From Przewalskia tangutica (taxonomy: Eukaryota > Streptophyta > Magnoliopsida > Solanales > Solanaceae), in contig CM056721.1 of the NCBI GenBank assembly GCA_029844215.1, positions 8,940,368 through 9,004,367 on the forward strand: a DNA stretch of 64,000 nt. Direction: 5' to 3'. This document shows positions 34,020-46,255 of the stretch, piece after piece; the stretch's first letter is position 1; each line of letters begins with the position of its first letter. A program made the translations under genes and the position numbers. Under the pieces are notes generated by a model that saw nothing but the letters and a program-made list of their open reading frames with translations, was not told the DNA's origin and did not search any database.

Positions 34020-34960
34020 AAAATAATAACCTCCGTGGTATGGTCATAAATGAGGTGTTTCAAGTTGCACCGATGATTGAAAAGTTGCCTCCTTTATAGA
34101 GGAACTTTAAAAATTACTTGAAACACAAACAAAAAGAGATGAAAATCGAAGATCTCATCGTTCGATTGAGGATCAAAGAGGATAATAAAACGGCTGAAAA
34201 GAAGACGCGTGAAAATTCGTTAATTGTGGGAGATGACATTGTCGAGACTGCTCCAACAAATCTGAAAAAAGAGAAAGAAGTCCACGGGATCAAAGAACTA
34301 TCCCAGCAAAAAGAAATTCAAGAGAAACTGCCACAACTGTGGAAAGACTGAAGACAAAGATGCGGAATGTCGTGTTCCAAAGAAGGAAAAGAAAAAAGGG
34401 TCAAGCAAATATGATTTAAACAAATGAGGATGTTGATGACTTATGCACTATGCTTTTTGAGTGCAATTTAAATGAAATCCTAAAGAGTGATGGATCGATT
34501 TTGGAGTCACTCGTCATGTTTGTGCTGTTAGAGAATCATTCACTTCATATGCTCCCGATTGACCCGACGAGATCATATTTATGGGAAATTCTGCAACGAC
34601 CATGATTGAAAGTTATGGAATTTTTTTTCTGGAGATGACCTCTGTCAAGGTGGTGCCTCTCAACAATGTTTATCATGTTCCTGAAACAAGAAAGAACTTA
34701 GCTTCTACTGCACTTCTCGCTAAGAAAGAACGTTTGTCATATTTATGGGAAATTTATGCATGTTTTTTATCATATAGCCATTCCCCATTCATGTGGGGGA
34801 TTGGTGAAGCTAGCTAATGAAAATTCCTTTTGGAAAGGAGTTTTGTACCACATTGGTGGTAGAAAAAAAGAGTTGTATGTTTATATATGAAAGAACTTCG
34901 TCTAGCTCTTAAAGAGTTGAGAAGAGAGACTCCCCTCGTGCCGTCCTCGCTATTTGAATT
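34020..34960 (+). pseudogene. Tork/Tnt-like Copia gag and protease remnant
   Basis: Gag signatures: KEMKIEDLIVRLRIKEDNK, then a Lys-rich tract and a zinc knuckle CHNCGKTEDKDAEC. The gag/protease linker DDLCTMLFECNL follows, then protease-region sequence YMGNSAT-like and LNNVYHVPETRKNLAST. Multiple frameshifts and stops are present. Integrase and later domains are missing. It lies between LTR-like repeats B and C. Confidence 0.8.
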
Positions 34961-34970
34961 TGAATTTGGT

Positions 34971-35500
34971 CAAATGATCTGATTGATTGATAATCTTTTG
35001 GGACCAAATTTATTTTTTATTTTTTTAATTAATTCATTTCCATTTCTGATTTTTTTCACACTAAAATCATTTAAATTTCACGGAACATTTTCCCAACGGA
35101 TATTTTCATTTTTGGAACAGACACGTTCTTTCCGAAACACCATACATATTTTGAACAGGTATTTTGTTGGCTCTAAATACAGAGGCAATGCCTCATTTTC
35201 TGTACACTGAAAATTTTCGAACTTCTGCATACATACTAACAAACAAACAAAATTCGAGTCTTGTGTGATTTGTTGCCTGATTTGCGTTCGTCGAAGTCGT
35301 AGGTGTTTGAGGTACTGCTACTCCTGCGACAGGTATATCCGTTTTATCCTGCGAGAAAGTTATCCATAAACTCGGATACAGTGAGGGGATTAAATTCTTT
35401 AAGGACACACAGTAAATCTGCGGCCTCAAATATTTTATGTTCTTCTGCATTTTTGTTTTATCCGGTTTCTATTTCTGGTTTTTCTTTGATCACAGACTTA
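34971..35500 (+). repeat. LTR-like repeat C
   Basis: Third copy, starting GTCAAATGATCTGATTGATT, with about 80 extra bases before the shared TTTCATTTTTGGAACAGAC portion. Follows the gag-protease remnant, so it may be the 3' LTR of an internally deleted element. Confidence 0.7.
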
Positions 35501-35917
35501 TAACAGTATATTGGAATATATAAAATATTTCTTACATTGTGCATGAAAATCTGGGGAAGTGCATCAGCATTTGACGTCAGAGTCTGTCAAACAAGCTAAG
35601 TTTTGTGATCAGTCATGACTCATGAGGTGGTCTCTTCCCGGTTACCATGAGCTCTTATCGTCACCCCCAAGGCCAATGATAACCTTTAACTTGCCATCCA
35701 CTAAATGGGGATAAATTCTAGTTGTTGCCTTGTTGGTCCCTAGTCACATGGCGCTCAAATTGCCTTTTATCCTAGCTTTGTGTTGCATTTATCACAAATT
35801 CAGAATTTAAATTAGTCCTATAACTTTTGAATTGAGATTTTAAATATGTTTATCTATACTAGTTTTTTCGGACACACTGTGTGTTGTATGTGTGATTAGA
35901 ATCCAAACTATTGGATA
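35501..35917. other. Intergenic, no recognised feature
   Basis: Non-repetitive as far as can be seen. No ORF or RNA gene recognised. Confidence 0.5.
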
Positions 35918-35925
35918 CTATAGAG

Positions 35926-36719
35926 CAATGTTTTAAGAGGCGGAGGCGAGGTGTTTTAAGCAGTACGGAACAAGGCGTAAACCCTACGGATATACGGAGT
36001 GTATGTCTCATGTATATTTAATTTATAATTTTATTATTAAAAAATAAATAAAAGTAATTTTTTTATTAAAATTCTACAAATAAATCACCAATAATTTTAA
36101 AAAAAATTATTATACTTATTATTTGAGAAAGGTAACAACCCGAAAAATGATAATAGCCTAGATAATCTTTCACGTTAAAACTTCATTCACTTCATCATCA
36201 TTATTCATCAATCTCCACATCTATTGGTTGTTCTCACCCTCAACTAATATTTGCACTGATTTCTATTTATATATTCAAATAATGAGAAGGGCAAAAAATG
36301 TAAGAGCAATAACAAAAATGGATAAAGGTGCTTTAGGAACATAGTGTTATGAATCGTATCAATTTCAGATATGATAATCTAAAAAAACTATTTATGACAG
36401 TGTTATTTTCTATGAGAGTTGTTTTATTTATTTATATATTTTAGAAAAAATCACTATAAAATGAAAATATGATAATATAAAATATAAATATCATTACACC
36501 AATAATAAAAATCATAATCTATAGCAAAAATACATTTAAAACAATAAAAATCAAATTTAACGTCTAGGGCGTACGCTTTTGCACCCAGGAATTACGCCCC
36601 AAAATTTAACGCGTACGCCCTATGAATCTACCCCTTTCATTTGCGCCCGAAGCGTTTTTGATACGCCCCGCCCCGAGACTCACCCGAAACTCTCCCCGAA
36701 AACATCTTTGAAAACACTG
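35926..36719. mobile_element. hAT-type MITE with CAATGTTTT termini
   Basis: Starts CAATGTTTTAAGAGGCGGAG and ends with the inverted GAAAACACTG. It is flanked by an 8-bp duplication, CTATAGAG (35918-35925) and CTATCGAG (36720-36727), with one mismatch. Length 794 bp, AT-rich centre, no ORF. The same right end with the CTATCGAG flank opens the window. Confidence 0.85.
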
Positions 36720-36846
36720 CTATCGAGAACCCGCTAACAAATTGTTAAATTGCCACAATGCGGAATGTACATTTTTAAAAATTCCTCCAATGACTTCAAC
36801 TACTCACTATATAATGGATATGTTCAAGATTCGGCAACCATACTCA

Positions 36847-36978
36847 TAAAGAATGAATGGGCAATAATAACTTCGGTCGCAGATAAAGAATGAATGGGCA
36901 ATAATAACTACTCCCGTGGGCGAGGAATTTCGCCTTTTGCTTCCAAGAATGAATGGCAATAATAACTTCGGTCGCAGA
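36847..36978. repeat. Local tandem duplication absent from copy 1
   Basis: The segment AATGAATGGGCAATAATAAC occurs three times here but once in copy 1 (about 206-225). A short unrelated insert (ACTCCCGTGGGCGAGGAATT, about 36910) lies between repeats. Minus-strand ORFs over it are artefacts of the repeat. Confidence 0.8.
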
Positions 36979-37256
36979 TGACCAAGTTCTGCCACCAGTG
37001 AGTTTAGTGATTAGGATATTGAATTTTTTTAACACGCGCTAGCTGTTCTAGATTTTAAGAATATTGCACTATTATCACTAATTAAGTCACTAACAACAAT
37101 AATAATAACATATTCAGTGAAATCACACAAAATGGGGTTTGAGGAGGGTAGAGTGTACGCATACCTTACCTCTATCTTGGGAGGCAGAGAGATTGTTTTC
37201 GATAGACTCTCGGCACATGCAGCCCAAAGCAATATAAAAATTCATGAAAAAATATA

Positions 37257-37495
37257 CTCCATCTGCGCCAATTTATGTGATACATTTTTTTCTTTTGGTA
37301 TGTCCTAAAAAGAATGATAGATTTCCTTATTTTGCAATAATTTAACTTTAACATTTACCTTTTACGCTTAACAAGATGATTCATAACCACACAAATATAT
37401 TTGACTTTTTTAGACGATAACATTCAAAAGTTTTCCTTTATTTCTTAAACTTCGTATCGAGTCAAACTATATCACATAAATTGAGACGGATGGAG
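37257..37495. mobile_element. Stowaway MITE, copy 2
   Basis: Same insertion as 518-757, with TA on both sides and a few substitutions in the left end (CTCCATCTGCGCC). Confidence 0.85.
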
Positions 37496-37815
37496 TATTA
37501 CAAAAAGCAGAATAAAACAGTATGGAGAAAAAACACAAATGAATACGATAATCAAAGTATAAGAACAACATATATCAAGTATAAAAAGAAGGACAAAAAG
37601 CTATAAGAGTAATACTATGACAACCAGTATGAAAGAATAAGTCAGACAACGCTCAACAACCCACTAGTCTTCTACCCTAATTCATGTCCTTCACAACTAC
37701 CTATATAAGGTCTTATCTACGCATTTATCCTCTAATTCTGCATACAAGCTTTCAAAAGCTGTCGTTTTTGTCGCTGTACTTTAGGTTTATATTATTTATT
37801 GTTTGTAGATAATAC

Positions 37816-38634
37816 TAGGTATCAATGGTTCGGTTCAATCTGTTTTTTTGTAAAAATTTATACCATATTATTTTTTCGGTTACTCTACTATATATAATTA
37901 AAACTAAACTTCTTAAAACCATATCGGTTTTTCTTCGGTATCGGTACGGTTCAGTTAATTTTTGATATTTTATTAAAAAATTACTTAATGCGATACAAAA
38001 AATAGAAGTTAAGAATTAAAAAGTGATGGAAGAAACAAACTTATAAGAAACACACTATACCATAAAATAAATACTTATATTTGTTATTTCTAAAAGAATA
38101 TTTTGGCTATAATTTTAAAAAAAAAACTAGAACAATACAAATTAATAAAATTGGAGTGGATTTACAGGTAGCAAGACAGCAAAGCCAACGATTGTGCCAA
38201 GACGTGATAATTGGTGTTTAAAGAATATTTTTATCATAAAAAATATTGAAAACTAGAACAATATGAATTAATTGTCATATAGAGTTCCAGTGGCAATGGA
38301 AAAAGAATAATTGTATTAAATTTTTAGTTAAGGAATTTGCAAGATGTATTTAATTTTAATAGGGCAGTTTAGGTGTTAATCAGGGTTCAAGGTTAAAATA
38401 CCTAATGCTATGTATTATAAATTTTTATATATAAAATATATTTTCTACATATATATTTATTCGATTCGGTATATTTTAGATATTTTTAAATATAAAAAAC
38501 ATACCCTAATTATTCGGTACAATTATAAATTTACATTAAAACCTTCGATTTCATTAAAAAGAACCTAAAATCGGTTCGATACGATACAATTTGGCCGGTT
38601 CAATCGTTTTTTAAAAAAACCACTGACACCCCTA
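37816..38634. mobile_element. GGTTCGG-rich hAT-like MITE, copy 2
   Basis: Duplicate of 1078-1894, with a small insertion near 37860 and ending CCACTGACACCCCT. Confidence 0.55.
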
Positions 38635-38885
38635 AGTACAAGTGAAGTTTGAGACTTGACTTTGGTCTTTTGTTTAATAAGGTAAAGAGTAGAGATGTTC
38701 AGTAGGTTTATCCGTTTAGATTTTAATTGAGTCGTCTAAATTCATCCCAAGGCTAAGGCCCAAGGTTAAAAAACTAATGCTGTATATTTTAAACTTAACC
38801 TATAAAATATATTTCTACATATACATTTATTCAGTTCGATATTTTTTTGGTTTTTTTATAAAACAAAAAAGCTACCCTAACGCAT

Positions 38886-39516
38886 TATTTGATACATCCA
38901 TGGAACACTTGACTATGTCTTACATTTATATCCATCATTGATGTCTACATTTGTCTCGTATACATATGCTATTGGGGTGGTTGTCCAGATACCAAACGTT
39001 CCACGTCTGGTTATTGCATGTTTCTTGGTGATAACTTGGTCACATGGTTTGCAAAGCGATGGTCTACATTATCACGCTCTAGTGCAGATGCGAGTATCGT
39101 GGAGTAGCCAATGTGACTTCTGAATCATGTTGGTCATGTAATCTTCTTATAGAGCTTCATTGTCCTATTCAGAAAGCTACCTTGATTTATTGTGATAATA
39201 TTAGTGTTGTCTATCTTTCTGGTAATCATGTTCAACATCAGCGTACTAAACATATCAAGATGGATATCCACTTCGTTCGAGAAAAGATAGCTCTAGACAA
39301 GTACGCATGTATTAATGGGATAGGAATTCGTAGTGGGACGTTCTTTTCATAGATCCTTCATCAAGAGCTTGGTTAAGTGTCCAAGACCGTATGCCTTGCT
39401 GGACCCTTCTAGGTACCAAATTTCTGACATCTTTACTAAGGTCTTCCCTCGATTCTGTTTGAAGATTTTAGGGACAATCTCATCGTACGACAACCGCACC
39501 TATTACGACGGGGGTG
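38886..39516 (+). pseudogene. Copia RNase H remnant, uninterrupted copy
   Basis: Reads from a GTLDYVLHLYP-like segment through PDTKRSTSGYCMFLGD, YCDNISVVYLSG and HVPSRYQISDIFTKVFPRF to the polypurine tract before the LTR at 39517. It carries several frameshifts and about 80 extra bases near 39310-39390 relative to the other copies. It lacks the solo LTR found at the equivalent of 38984 in copy 1. Confidence 0.85.
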
Positions 39517-39836
39517 TGAAAGTATACTGTGATATACACGGTATACACGACATATACAATGTCTTGTGTATACCGTGTATATCACATAAACACAAAGCAA
39601 TTTGGTTTGTGATATACCTGCCTAGTATACACGGTTTTAAGCTAGTTTTGGTAATGGTTTTTGTATATAATTAGCATTGTACACTTACCATAATTGTAGA
39701 ATTCTTATACAAATAGAATAGACTTTTGAGGGTAGAATAGAAATAGAATTTTTCATATTATGAAAATTATAAATTGTATATATATTATATACTTACTCAT
39801 TCATTAATAAAAATAATGAATGGATTATTTTTTTCG
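39517..39836 (+). repeat. 3' LTR of family A Copia, copy 2
   Basis: Starts TGAAAGTATACTGTGATATA, ends TTATTTTTTTCG, followed by GTCGATCATTT as in the other copies. Confidence 0.85.
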
Positions 39837-39841
39837 GTCGA

Positions 39842-39991
39842 TCATTTAATTAAGTCAGTAAGAAAATGGCAAATTGGTCTTATTGGAGTTGAAGCGAGGT
39901 GGCTGAAGGGAGTTCACATAGAAGAATCTCCATTGGAGAAGACAATGTGTGGATATTGTCACTTAAGAAGTAGGCCATATATAGTTACTGT
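39842..39991 (+). other. 3' half of a small ORF, truncated by a hAT element
   Basis: Same frame as at 10503 and 21735, up to RPYIVTV, where the hAT terminus begins. The last codons seen in the other copies are lost. Confidence 0.4.
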
Positions 39992-42900
39992 TAGGACTGG
40001 CCAGTGGGCCGGGCCGGGTCCACCGGAGTCGGGTTAAGCGGGGTCGGGTCGGGGCGGAGAAAAGGGGCGGATCGAGTGGGCGAACTGGCGGGTCGGGTCC
40101 GCGGGTCGGGTCGGGACGGGTCGGTCGGGCGGGGCAGTCGGGACGGGTGCAGCGGGTTTTGATTTTTTTTTTTTTTTTTTTTTAAAAAAAATTTCTCTAA
40201 ATTAAAAATACTAAATTACTAACAAAGTAACATTAACATATACTTGTCATATAGTCATATACATATACTATAATATTATAGACTTATAGTATTATAATTA
40301 TAGTATTATACTCATATATATAATATATTTATAAAGTATAAACTATAACAGTATAAACTATAAACTATAAAATATAAACTAAATAATTAAACAAAGACAA
40401 GAAGAGTGTAAAAAAAACATCCCAAGGTTGTTTTTGTGCCTCTTATATTATTAATTATTTCATTGAAATATACAAGATTTAAAATTACAACATTGTAGTC
40501 TACTGTTGTTGAAAAAAATTACAAAAGACATAGAAAAATTAAAAAATTGCAATGAAATAAATTACCAATTTGAAAATATTTTTTCTAGTTTCTTTATAAT
40601 TTCTTGTGGTTCTTCGGTTGGAATTGGTATATCTTGGTCAAATTGTTCCACGTCGCTACTCATGCCTTCAGATAAAATGTCGTTGTAGTTGTCGTCTTGC
40701 CCGTTAATCTCACGGTTGATCGCCTCATTCGCTCCGCTCGTATCCAATCTCTGAATAGTACCGCCATCTCCAAGTTGTCTCCGTCTAATGAGTGTCTGTG
40801 CTCTCTTATTTGAAATCTGCCTGCAGAAAAAGCGCTTTCAGAAGCGATTGATGACGCTTGAATGTTCAAAATATCTCGGGCCATCATTGAAAGTGTCGGA
40901 AATGTCTTCTCATTCTGGCTCCAATATTTCAGCAAGTCTTTCTTTCCTTCTTCATTGATAACTGCTTGGTAAGGTAAATTATCCTGCAAAACAAAAACAT
41001 CGAACTCGCTAATTTGGTTAGCACTGGTACCACCGCACATTCTATTTCTGAGGCTTTCAATAGAACTAATACTACTAGCCCTAAACAAAGATGCCTTTTT
41101 TAGCATGTGTTGAAGAAGAAGAAGATGGTACAAAAGTCGGTTGGTTACTAGCACTTTCTTGCTGGTAATGCCGATATACTTTTTTGCATTCATCTTCTAC
41201 GCTATTCAACATTTCTTCTAGCATTAGTTCAATAGGTGGCTCAACATTTAAATTTTTGGGAGTTGGAGGTGGTAGTACGTCCATACAGTTATAAATATTT
41301 TCAATAAGACTTTTACAACCCTCTACTTTAATAGTCGGGTTTAATACAGCACCAATAATATAAATAGGGGGAATAGGAATAAAATATTTCTTTAATTTCA
41401 TAAATATTTTTTAATAGGCTGATATAGCGTGTTTTCCATATATTCTTTAAGAGGTAAAAATATTATAGCTATATAAAACAACATAGTTGAAATAGTAGGA
41501 TAATATAAAGTAGAAAATTTTTTTGTTGCTCGTTGAAAATTTTCTAAAAATACAATAAGTTCTCTAATTTTCTCTCAATCATTATCCACAATCATATCAT
41601 TTGGATTTTGATTATGAGCGTTAAAAAATAAAGTAATAGGTTTTCTATAGTCATAAGCAACAACTAGTTGGTCATATAAAGAATTTCACCTAGTTGGTAC
41701 TTCTTGGGAATTTTTCACGTAAGATAGTCCACAATCGTGACAAGTTTTTATATTCTTTCTCTGTTGAATTCTATTATTTTTAAAAATAAAGTGTATAGCA
41801 AATTGTATTTTTCAAGAATATCTTGAAAAAGTGAAAGACCATCCTTTACAACTATGTTATAAATATGGCGCACATTTGATATGAAAATGTTTTGGAAAAG
41901 ACAGGGTTAAAACATCTCTTAAAATACTAATAGCGTAATTGTTAGAAGATGTATTATCTAATGTAATACTCATAACTTTATCGATTATTAAGTAATAATC
42001 GCAGATGAATAAATATTTTCAAATAAACTCACCATTATTACTCTACTATCTATATATCTATATGCTAAAATATATTTTGCATAGACCATTTATAATCTAT
42101 CCAATGACAGTTATCGTTAAATAATCATAGTCGTTAGTACTACGACCTATATCGGTTAGAAGCGACTTTGCAATTTAAATGATATAATGCATAACGTAAA
42201 TCTGTTGATATTCATGTGCAAATTTAAATACATCTCTTTTAACATTGATCTAGGAAAACCTTTATAAGCGAGGATTATACATATCTCTAATATAATGAAT
42301 AAAACCAGAGATTCAGGAAATGAAAAAGGCAAACCCTCCACAAAGAACTAATTTTGCTAGTGATTCCCTATCTTTATGTTTATCGTATTTAGGGCCTCTG
42401 ACTCCCGTCATAGGGTTAATTTGACCACTGACTTTTTCCCAAACAAGATGTGAACCTTGTTCTGATTGAGGACGCTTTCACCATTTTTTCAATCATGTAT
42501 GGCGTATGCAAGACTTTGTGTTTTTGCACAGTGTCTTCCTAAACCCCGTCCCACCATGACCTTGTCCAGTTTTAAAAGAATAAACATTTTTACAAGTTTT
42601 ACATACATCTACTTGATTAGCTACGTCCCTGTCAAAATATTTCCACACAACTGATTTTAATGGTCGTTTTTGGGACTCGTCTCATAGTAGGGGATAGAGT
42701 CATTTCACTAGTGGGTGTATCATCTTCATTAGTAGGTGTATCATCATCTAGGGTGTCTTCTAAATTAAAATCTTCAATTTGAGGATAATCATTTGTGTCA
42801 AGATCATATGGTATTTCAGAAACATTTCAAGATCTATAAAATCATCTTGTCTAGGAATAGTGGAGCAGAATACTAGAAGAAGTACCCTTGCCCTTGTTAC

Positions 42901-43619
42901 CTCCCCTACTAGAAGAAGTCTGACCCTTACCCTTACCCAACATGTCTCTTAGTCCTTTCATTTTAATTATGCTAATAAATAGTTAAAGATAATGAAATTA
43001 AATGTGCTAAATGAAATAAAGACAAAATAATAATTTAATGAGAGAACGAATGTACCAAACGGCACGTAGAGTCGGCGTGTGTCGAAGGTTGAAAATTGAA
43101 ACTTTGCTCGATAGATAATCCTCAAGCTAGTTGCCAACTTCACTCCCAATTCTCAAATTAATAAATAGATTGAATATGTAGACAATGTTGTATAGAGATT
43201 GATTGATAATTGATTGAGAGATTAGAGAGTAGAAAGATTTGTGAAAATAATAAGAAGAGGAATGAGGTATTTATAGTTGAAAAATTGAGTTAAAGTGTAA
43301 ATATAATAACTTAGGGGTTAAAAATAAATATAAAGGGGGTAGGGGGTTGGGGGAGGCCTAAAATGGCCGTTGTCCAACGGCCAAAATGTAAAATGGTCGT
43401 TGGACAACGGCTATTTTCTGCAAAGGGAGGGACTGGGGCGGGACTGGGGCGGGGTCGGGGCGGGGTCGGGGCGGGATCGAGGCCTGGCGGGGTCGGGTCG
43501 GGCGGGACCAGACCCTGTCATACCTCGTTCGAGCCGGTCCGCTTTTTTTATAGCGGGTCGTGGTGTCGTGGTCGGGACCGGGACGGGGTCGGGTCGGCCC
43601 GGCCCACTGGCCAGCCCTA
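39992..43619 (-). mobile_element. hAT transposon, autonomous type, degraded
   Basis: Termini TAGGACTGGCCAGTGGGCC (39992) and the inverted GGCCCACTGGCCAGCCCTA (ending 43619) are near-perfect inverted repeats. Subterminal regions are extremely G-rich on the + strand at both ends (GGGTCGGG runs at 40010-40155 and 43430-43610). It encodes a BED zinc finger and a hAT dimerisation domain on the minus strand. No 8-bp duplication flanks it: the left flank equals 10650 and the right flank equals 12819 of the other copy. Confidence 0.9.
40560..42962 (-). pseudogene. hAT transposase remnant
   Basis: A cut-and-paste transposase of the Ac/Tam3 superfamily. From an ATG at 42962: a Ser/Gly-rich start (GKGKGQTSSSRGG), an acidic linker, then a BED-type zinc finger (DVCKTCKNVYSF and KTGQGHGG, about 42540-42660). 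The RNase H-like core (about 41400-42450) is badly frameshifted. The C-terminal dimerisation domain at 40660-41193 is well kept (NEKTFPTLSMMARDILNIQA, SSIASESAFSAGR, NLEMAVLFRDWI). Many stops; not functional. Confidence 0.85.
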
Positions 43620-43948
43620 GATTTATATAGTACAAAATAATGTTGTTTAGCTTATCTAACTAGTATTTAATTTACTGCTAAAGAATTTTCAACGAAAACT
43701 CCTGTTGATGTTTGGAATTTCCTATGAAAAGTTTGTTCGAAATGTTTTTGACAAGTAAATTTTGATAAAATTCGTGGTTGTTACTAGTATTTATTTTTAC
43801 AAATAATGACACCTCAAATACGATATTTTCAGGGGTATTACATTAATATACAAAAATATTATAATCCATAATGGTCGACTGCCATTGTAAGTTCAATATT
43901 TATTTGAACTGACTTAAAGAAAATTATGGGTCCGCCACCATTGATCGA
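43619..43948. other. Left host flank of family A Copia, copy 2
   Basis: Matches 12819-13152 almost base for base and ends at the same GATCGA before the LTR. Confidence 0.7.
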
Positions 43949-44246
43949 TGAAAGTATACCGTGATATACACGGCATATACAATGTCTTGTGTATATCGTG
44001 TATATCACGGAAACACAAAGCAATTTGGTCCGTGATATACCTGCTTATACACAATTTTAAGCTAGTTTTGGTAATATGTTTTTGTATATAATTAGCATTG
44101 TACACTTACCATAAATGTAGAATTGTTGTACAAATAGAATAGGATTTTTGGAGTAGAATAGAAATTGAATTTTCCTTATTATAGAAATTGTAAATTGTAT
44201 ATATACTCATTCATTAATGAAAATAATAAAGAGATTATTTCTTTCA
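43949..44246 (+). repeat. 5' LTR of family A Copia, copy 2
   Basis: 298 bp, TGAAAGTATACC to TTATTTCTTTCA, followed by the primer site TGGTATCAGAAG at 44247. Nearly identical to 13153-13450. Confidence 0.88.
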
Positions 44247-44396
44247 TGGTATCAGAAGTTTAGCTCTCACATACCTCATTCTCCAAAAACTTCCGCTTCT
44301 CTCAGCTAAGTCGAAATTCCGAGCCCTTCCTCGATTTCCGAAACAGTTTCTACCTCCTCTCTTCTCAAATTTTATTCCAAATCCTTCAATCACCCT

Positions 44397-45065
44397 TTGG
44401 TATTTCGTTCGGCATCAAAGAGTCTGTTTCCTCATAAAATCAAGAACAACATCCCTATTGTTCTTGAGATGGAAAATTTCCAATATGCGACGTGGGCAGA
44501 AATGTTTAAAATTCACGCTATCTCACATCAAGTCCTCCATCACATAATTCCTCCAGATATTCCTCCCCCTGCGGAGGATCCTCGGTTATGGATCACACTT
44601 GATGCTACCGTACTTCAGTGGATTTACTCCATTATTTCTACCGGCCTTTTACAGGCGATCATTGAACCAGACACTACGGCTGTAGCTACTTGGAATAGAT
44701 TGTGTGATATATTCCAGGACAACCAACATTCCACGTTGTCACCCTTGAGCATGAATTTTTCCAAGTCAACATGGATGATTTTCCAAATGTTTCAGCTTAT
44801 TGTAAACGGCTCAAGGAATTGGCGGACCAACACCATAATGTTGGAGCGCCTGTTACCAATAATCGTCTTGTTCTACAAATGGTTGCAGGTCTATCTAAGG
44901 CCTATAATGGCATGGGGACTCTCTTCCGTCAAAATAATCCACTTCCACACTTTTATCAAGCCCGTTCGATGCTCACGTTAGAAGAGGTCGGTTTGGCCAA
45001 AAAGGCGGCTACCGACGCTAGTCTCATTGTCATGATGACTTCATCCGATAATTTTAAAGGTTTTG
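44397..45065 (+). pseudogene. Copia gag, first part, copy 2
   Basis: Same gag as 13601-14284 with the same frameshift. It has a 15-base deletion near 44430 (LTVSK region missing) and a few substitutions (DIPPPAED for DISPPAED). It ends at TTTTG where the solo LTR begins. Confidence 0.88.
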
Positions 45066-46255
45066 TGTTAGGCATATTTTATATGCACTTTTAGAGTCAT
45101 TTTTAGTTAGTATTTTGCCTATTTTTATTCAAATATGTGTTGTGTAGGATAGTTTTTTTTTGAGTCACAACGGTTTAAAAAGGTAAAGTGGTGAAAAAGA
45201 GCAATAAGTGGACAGAAAAGGAGGTTCCCGAGCCAAAATTGACGAAAGTTGGCAGTCCGGACAAAAGCAGAAGCAGGGCCGTAGTGCCCAAAGATCTGAG
45301 AGGCTACAGGAGTTAAAGCGCGCTGGCGCCAGTCAAGGAGCGGCGCGAAAGCGAAATTGTCGGTCGGAATGGGAATTGGCCAAGAGCAAGGAGGTCCAGG
45401 GTACACGTTTTTGGAGAATATAAAAAACCCTTTGGGTTGATTTTTTTAGGAGTTACTCAAACCTTTCTTCACAACACAACATAATTTTCTTGGAGGCTAC
45501 AAGATTGAAGACTTGTTCCAAAGTATTTTCTTTGCTTAATTTGGTTCTTAGCATGTCTATGGCTAGGAGCTAAACTTTTAATTAGGGTTTTCTTTTCGAA
45601 TCGCTTGAACCTCGTCTTTATGAATTAATGCAGTATTTTCGTTTCTTCTTCATATAGTTAAGATTTATTCAATATTTGGTTTGATTGTTTGATAATTAAT
45701 TGATCACTAGTTATCATCACGTATATGATTTCGAATCAAGAACCGAGAGGGGAGATTTGGATATGATGTAGTTGAATAAACATAAGTTAAAATCGTGGAC
45801 GAAAGTACCCCGATACTCGTGTAGCTTTATAGGTTATTGTTCGTAATCCTCCTATGTGGTAAAATCTATCATAGAAATATAGAAGATTTCTGCACTGGGG
45901 TTGAGCATTTATATATCTTAACCGAAATATAAAACAGTCCAGTTAACCTGTTATCTTAACATAGAAGAAGAACCTTTAATGTTGCATTGAGGATTAAAGC
46001 GAGTGGATAGTCGAGGAGATTGTAAACCCTATTTCCACCATAACTGATTCAAATAAAGCATTTTAATTAATTTCTGCAATTACTTCAGTAGTTTATAGAT
46101 AAAACCAAAACAAAATATCGATAGTCAAATAGATAACTTAGGATAGATGTTTGGTAATTGAAAACCAGTCCCTGAGGATGATATTCGGTCTTACCAAGAC
46201 TATATTACTTGAGCGATACGTACACTTGCGTAAGGAATAAGCAAATTCGCTAACA
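45066..46255 (+). mobile_element. Gypsy-type solo LTR in Copia gag, uninterrupted copy
   Basis: TGTTAGGC to GCTAACA, 1190 bp, flanked by TTTTG at 45061-45065 and 46256-46260. Same insertion as 14285-19760 but without the Del-like LTR, so it gives the reference for the nested insertion. Confidence 0.92.

Noticed and set aside
43363..43635. Gly/Arg-rich ORFs at the right end of the hAT element
   Set aside because: They are translations of G-rich subterminal repeats of the transposon.
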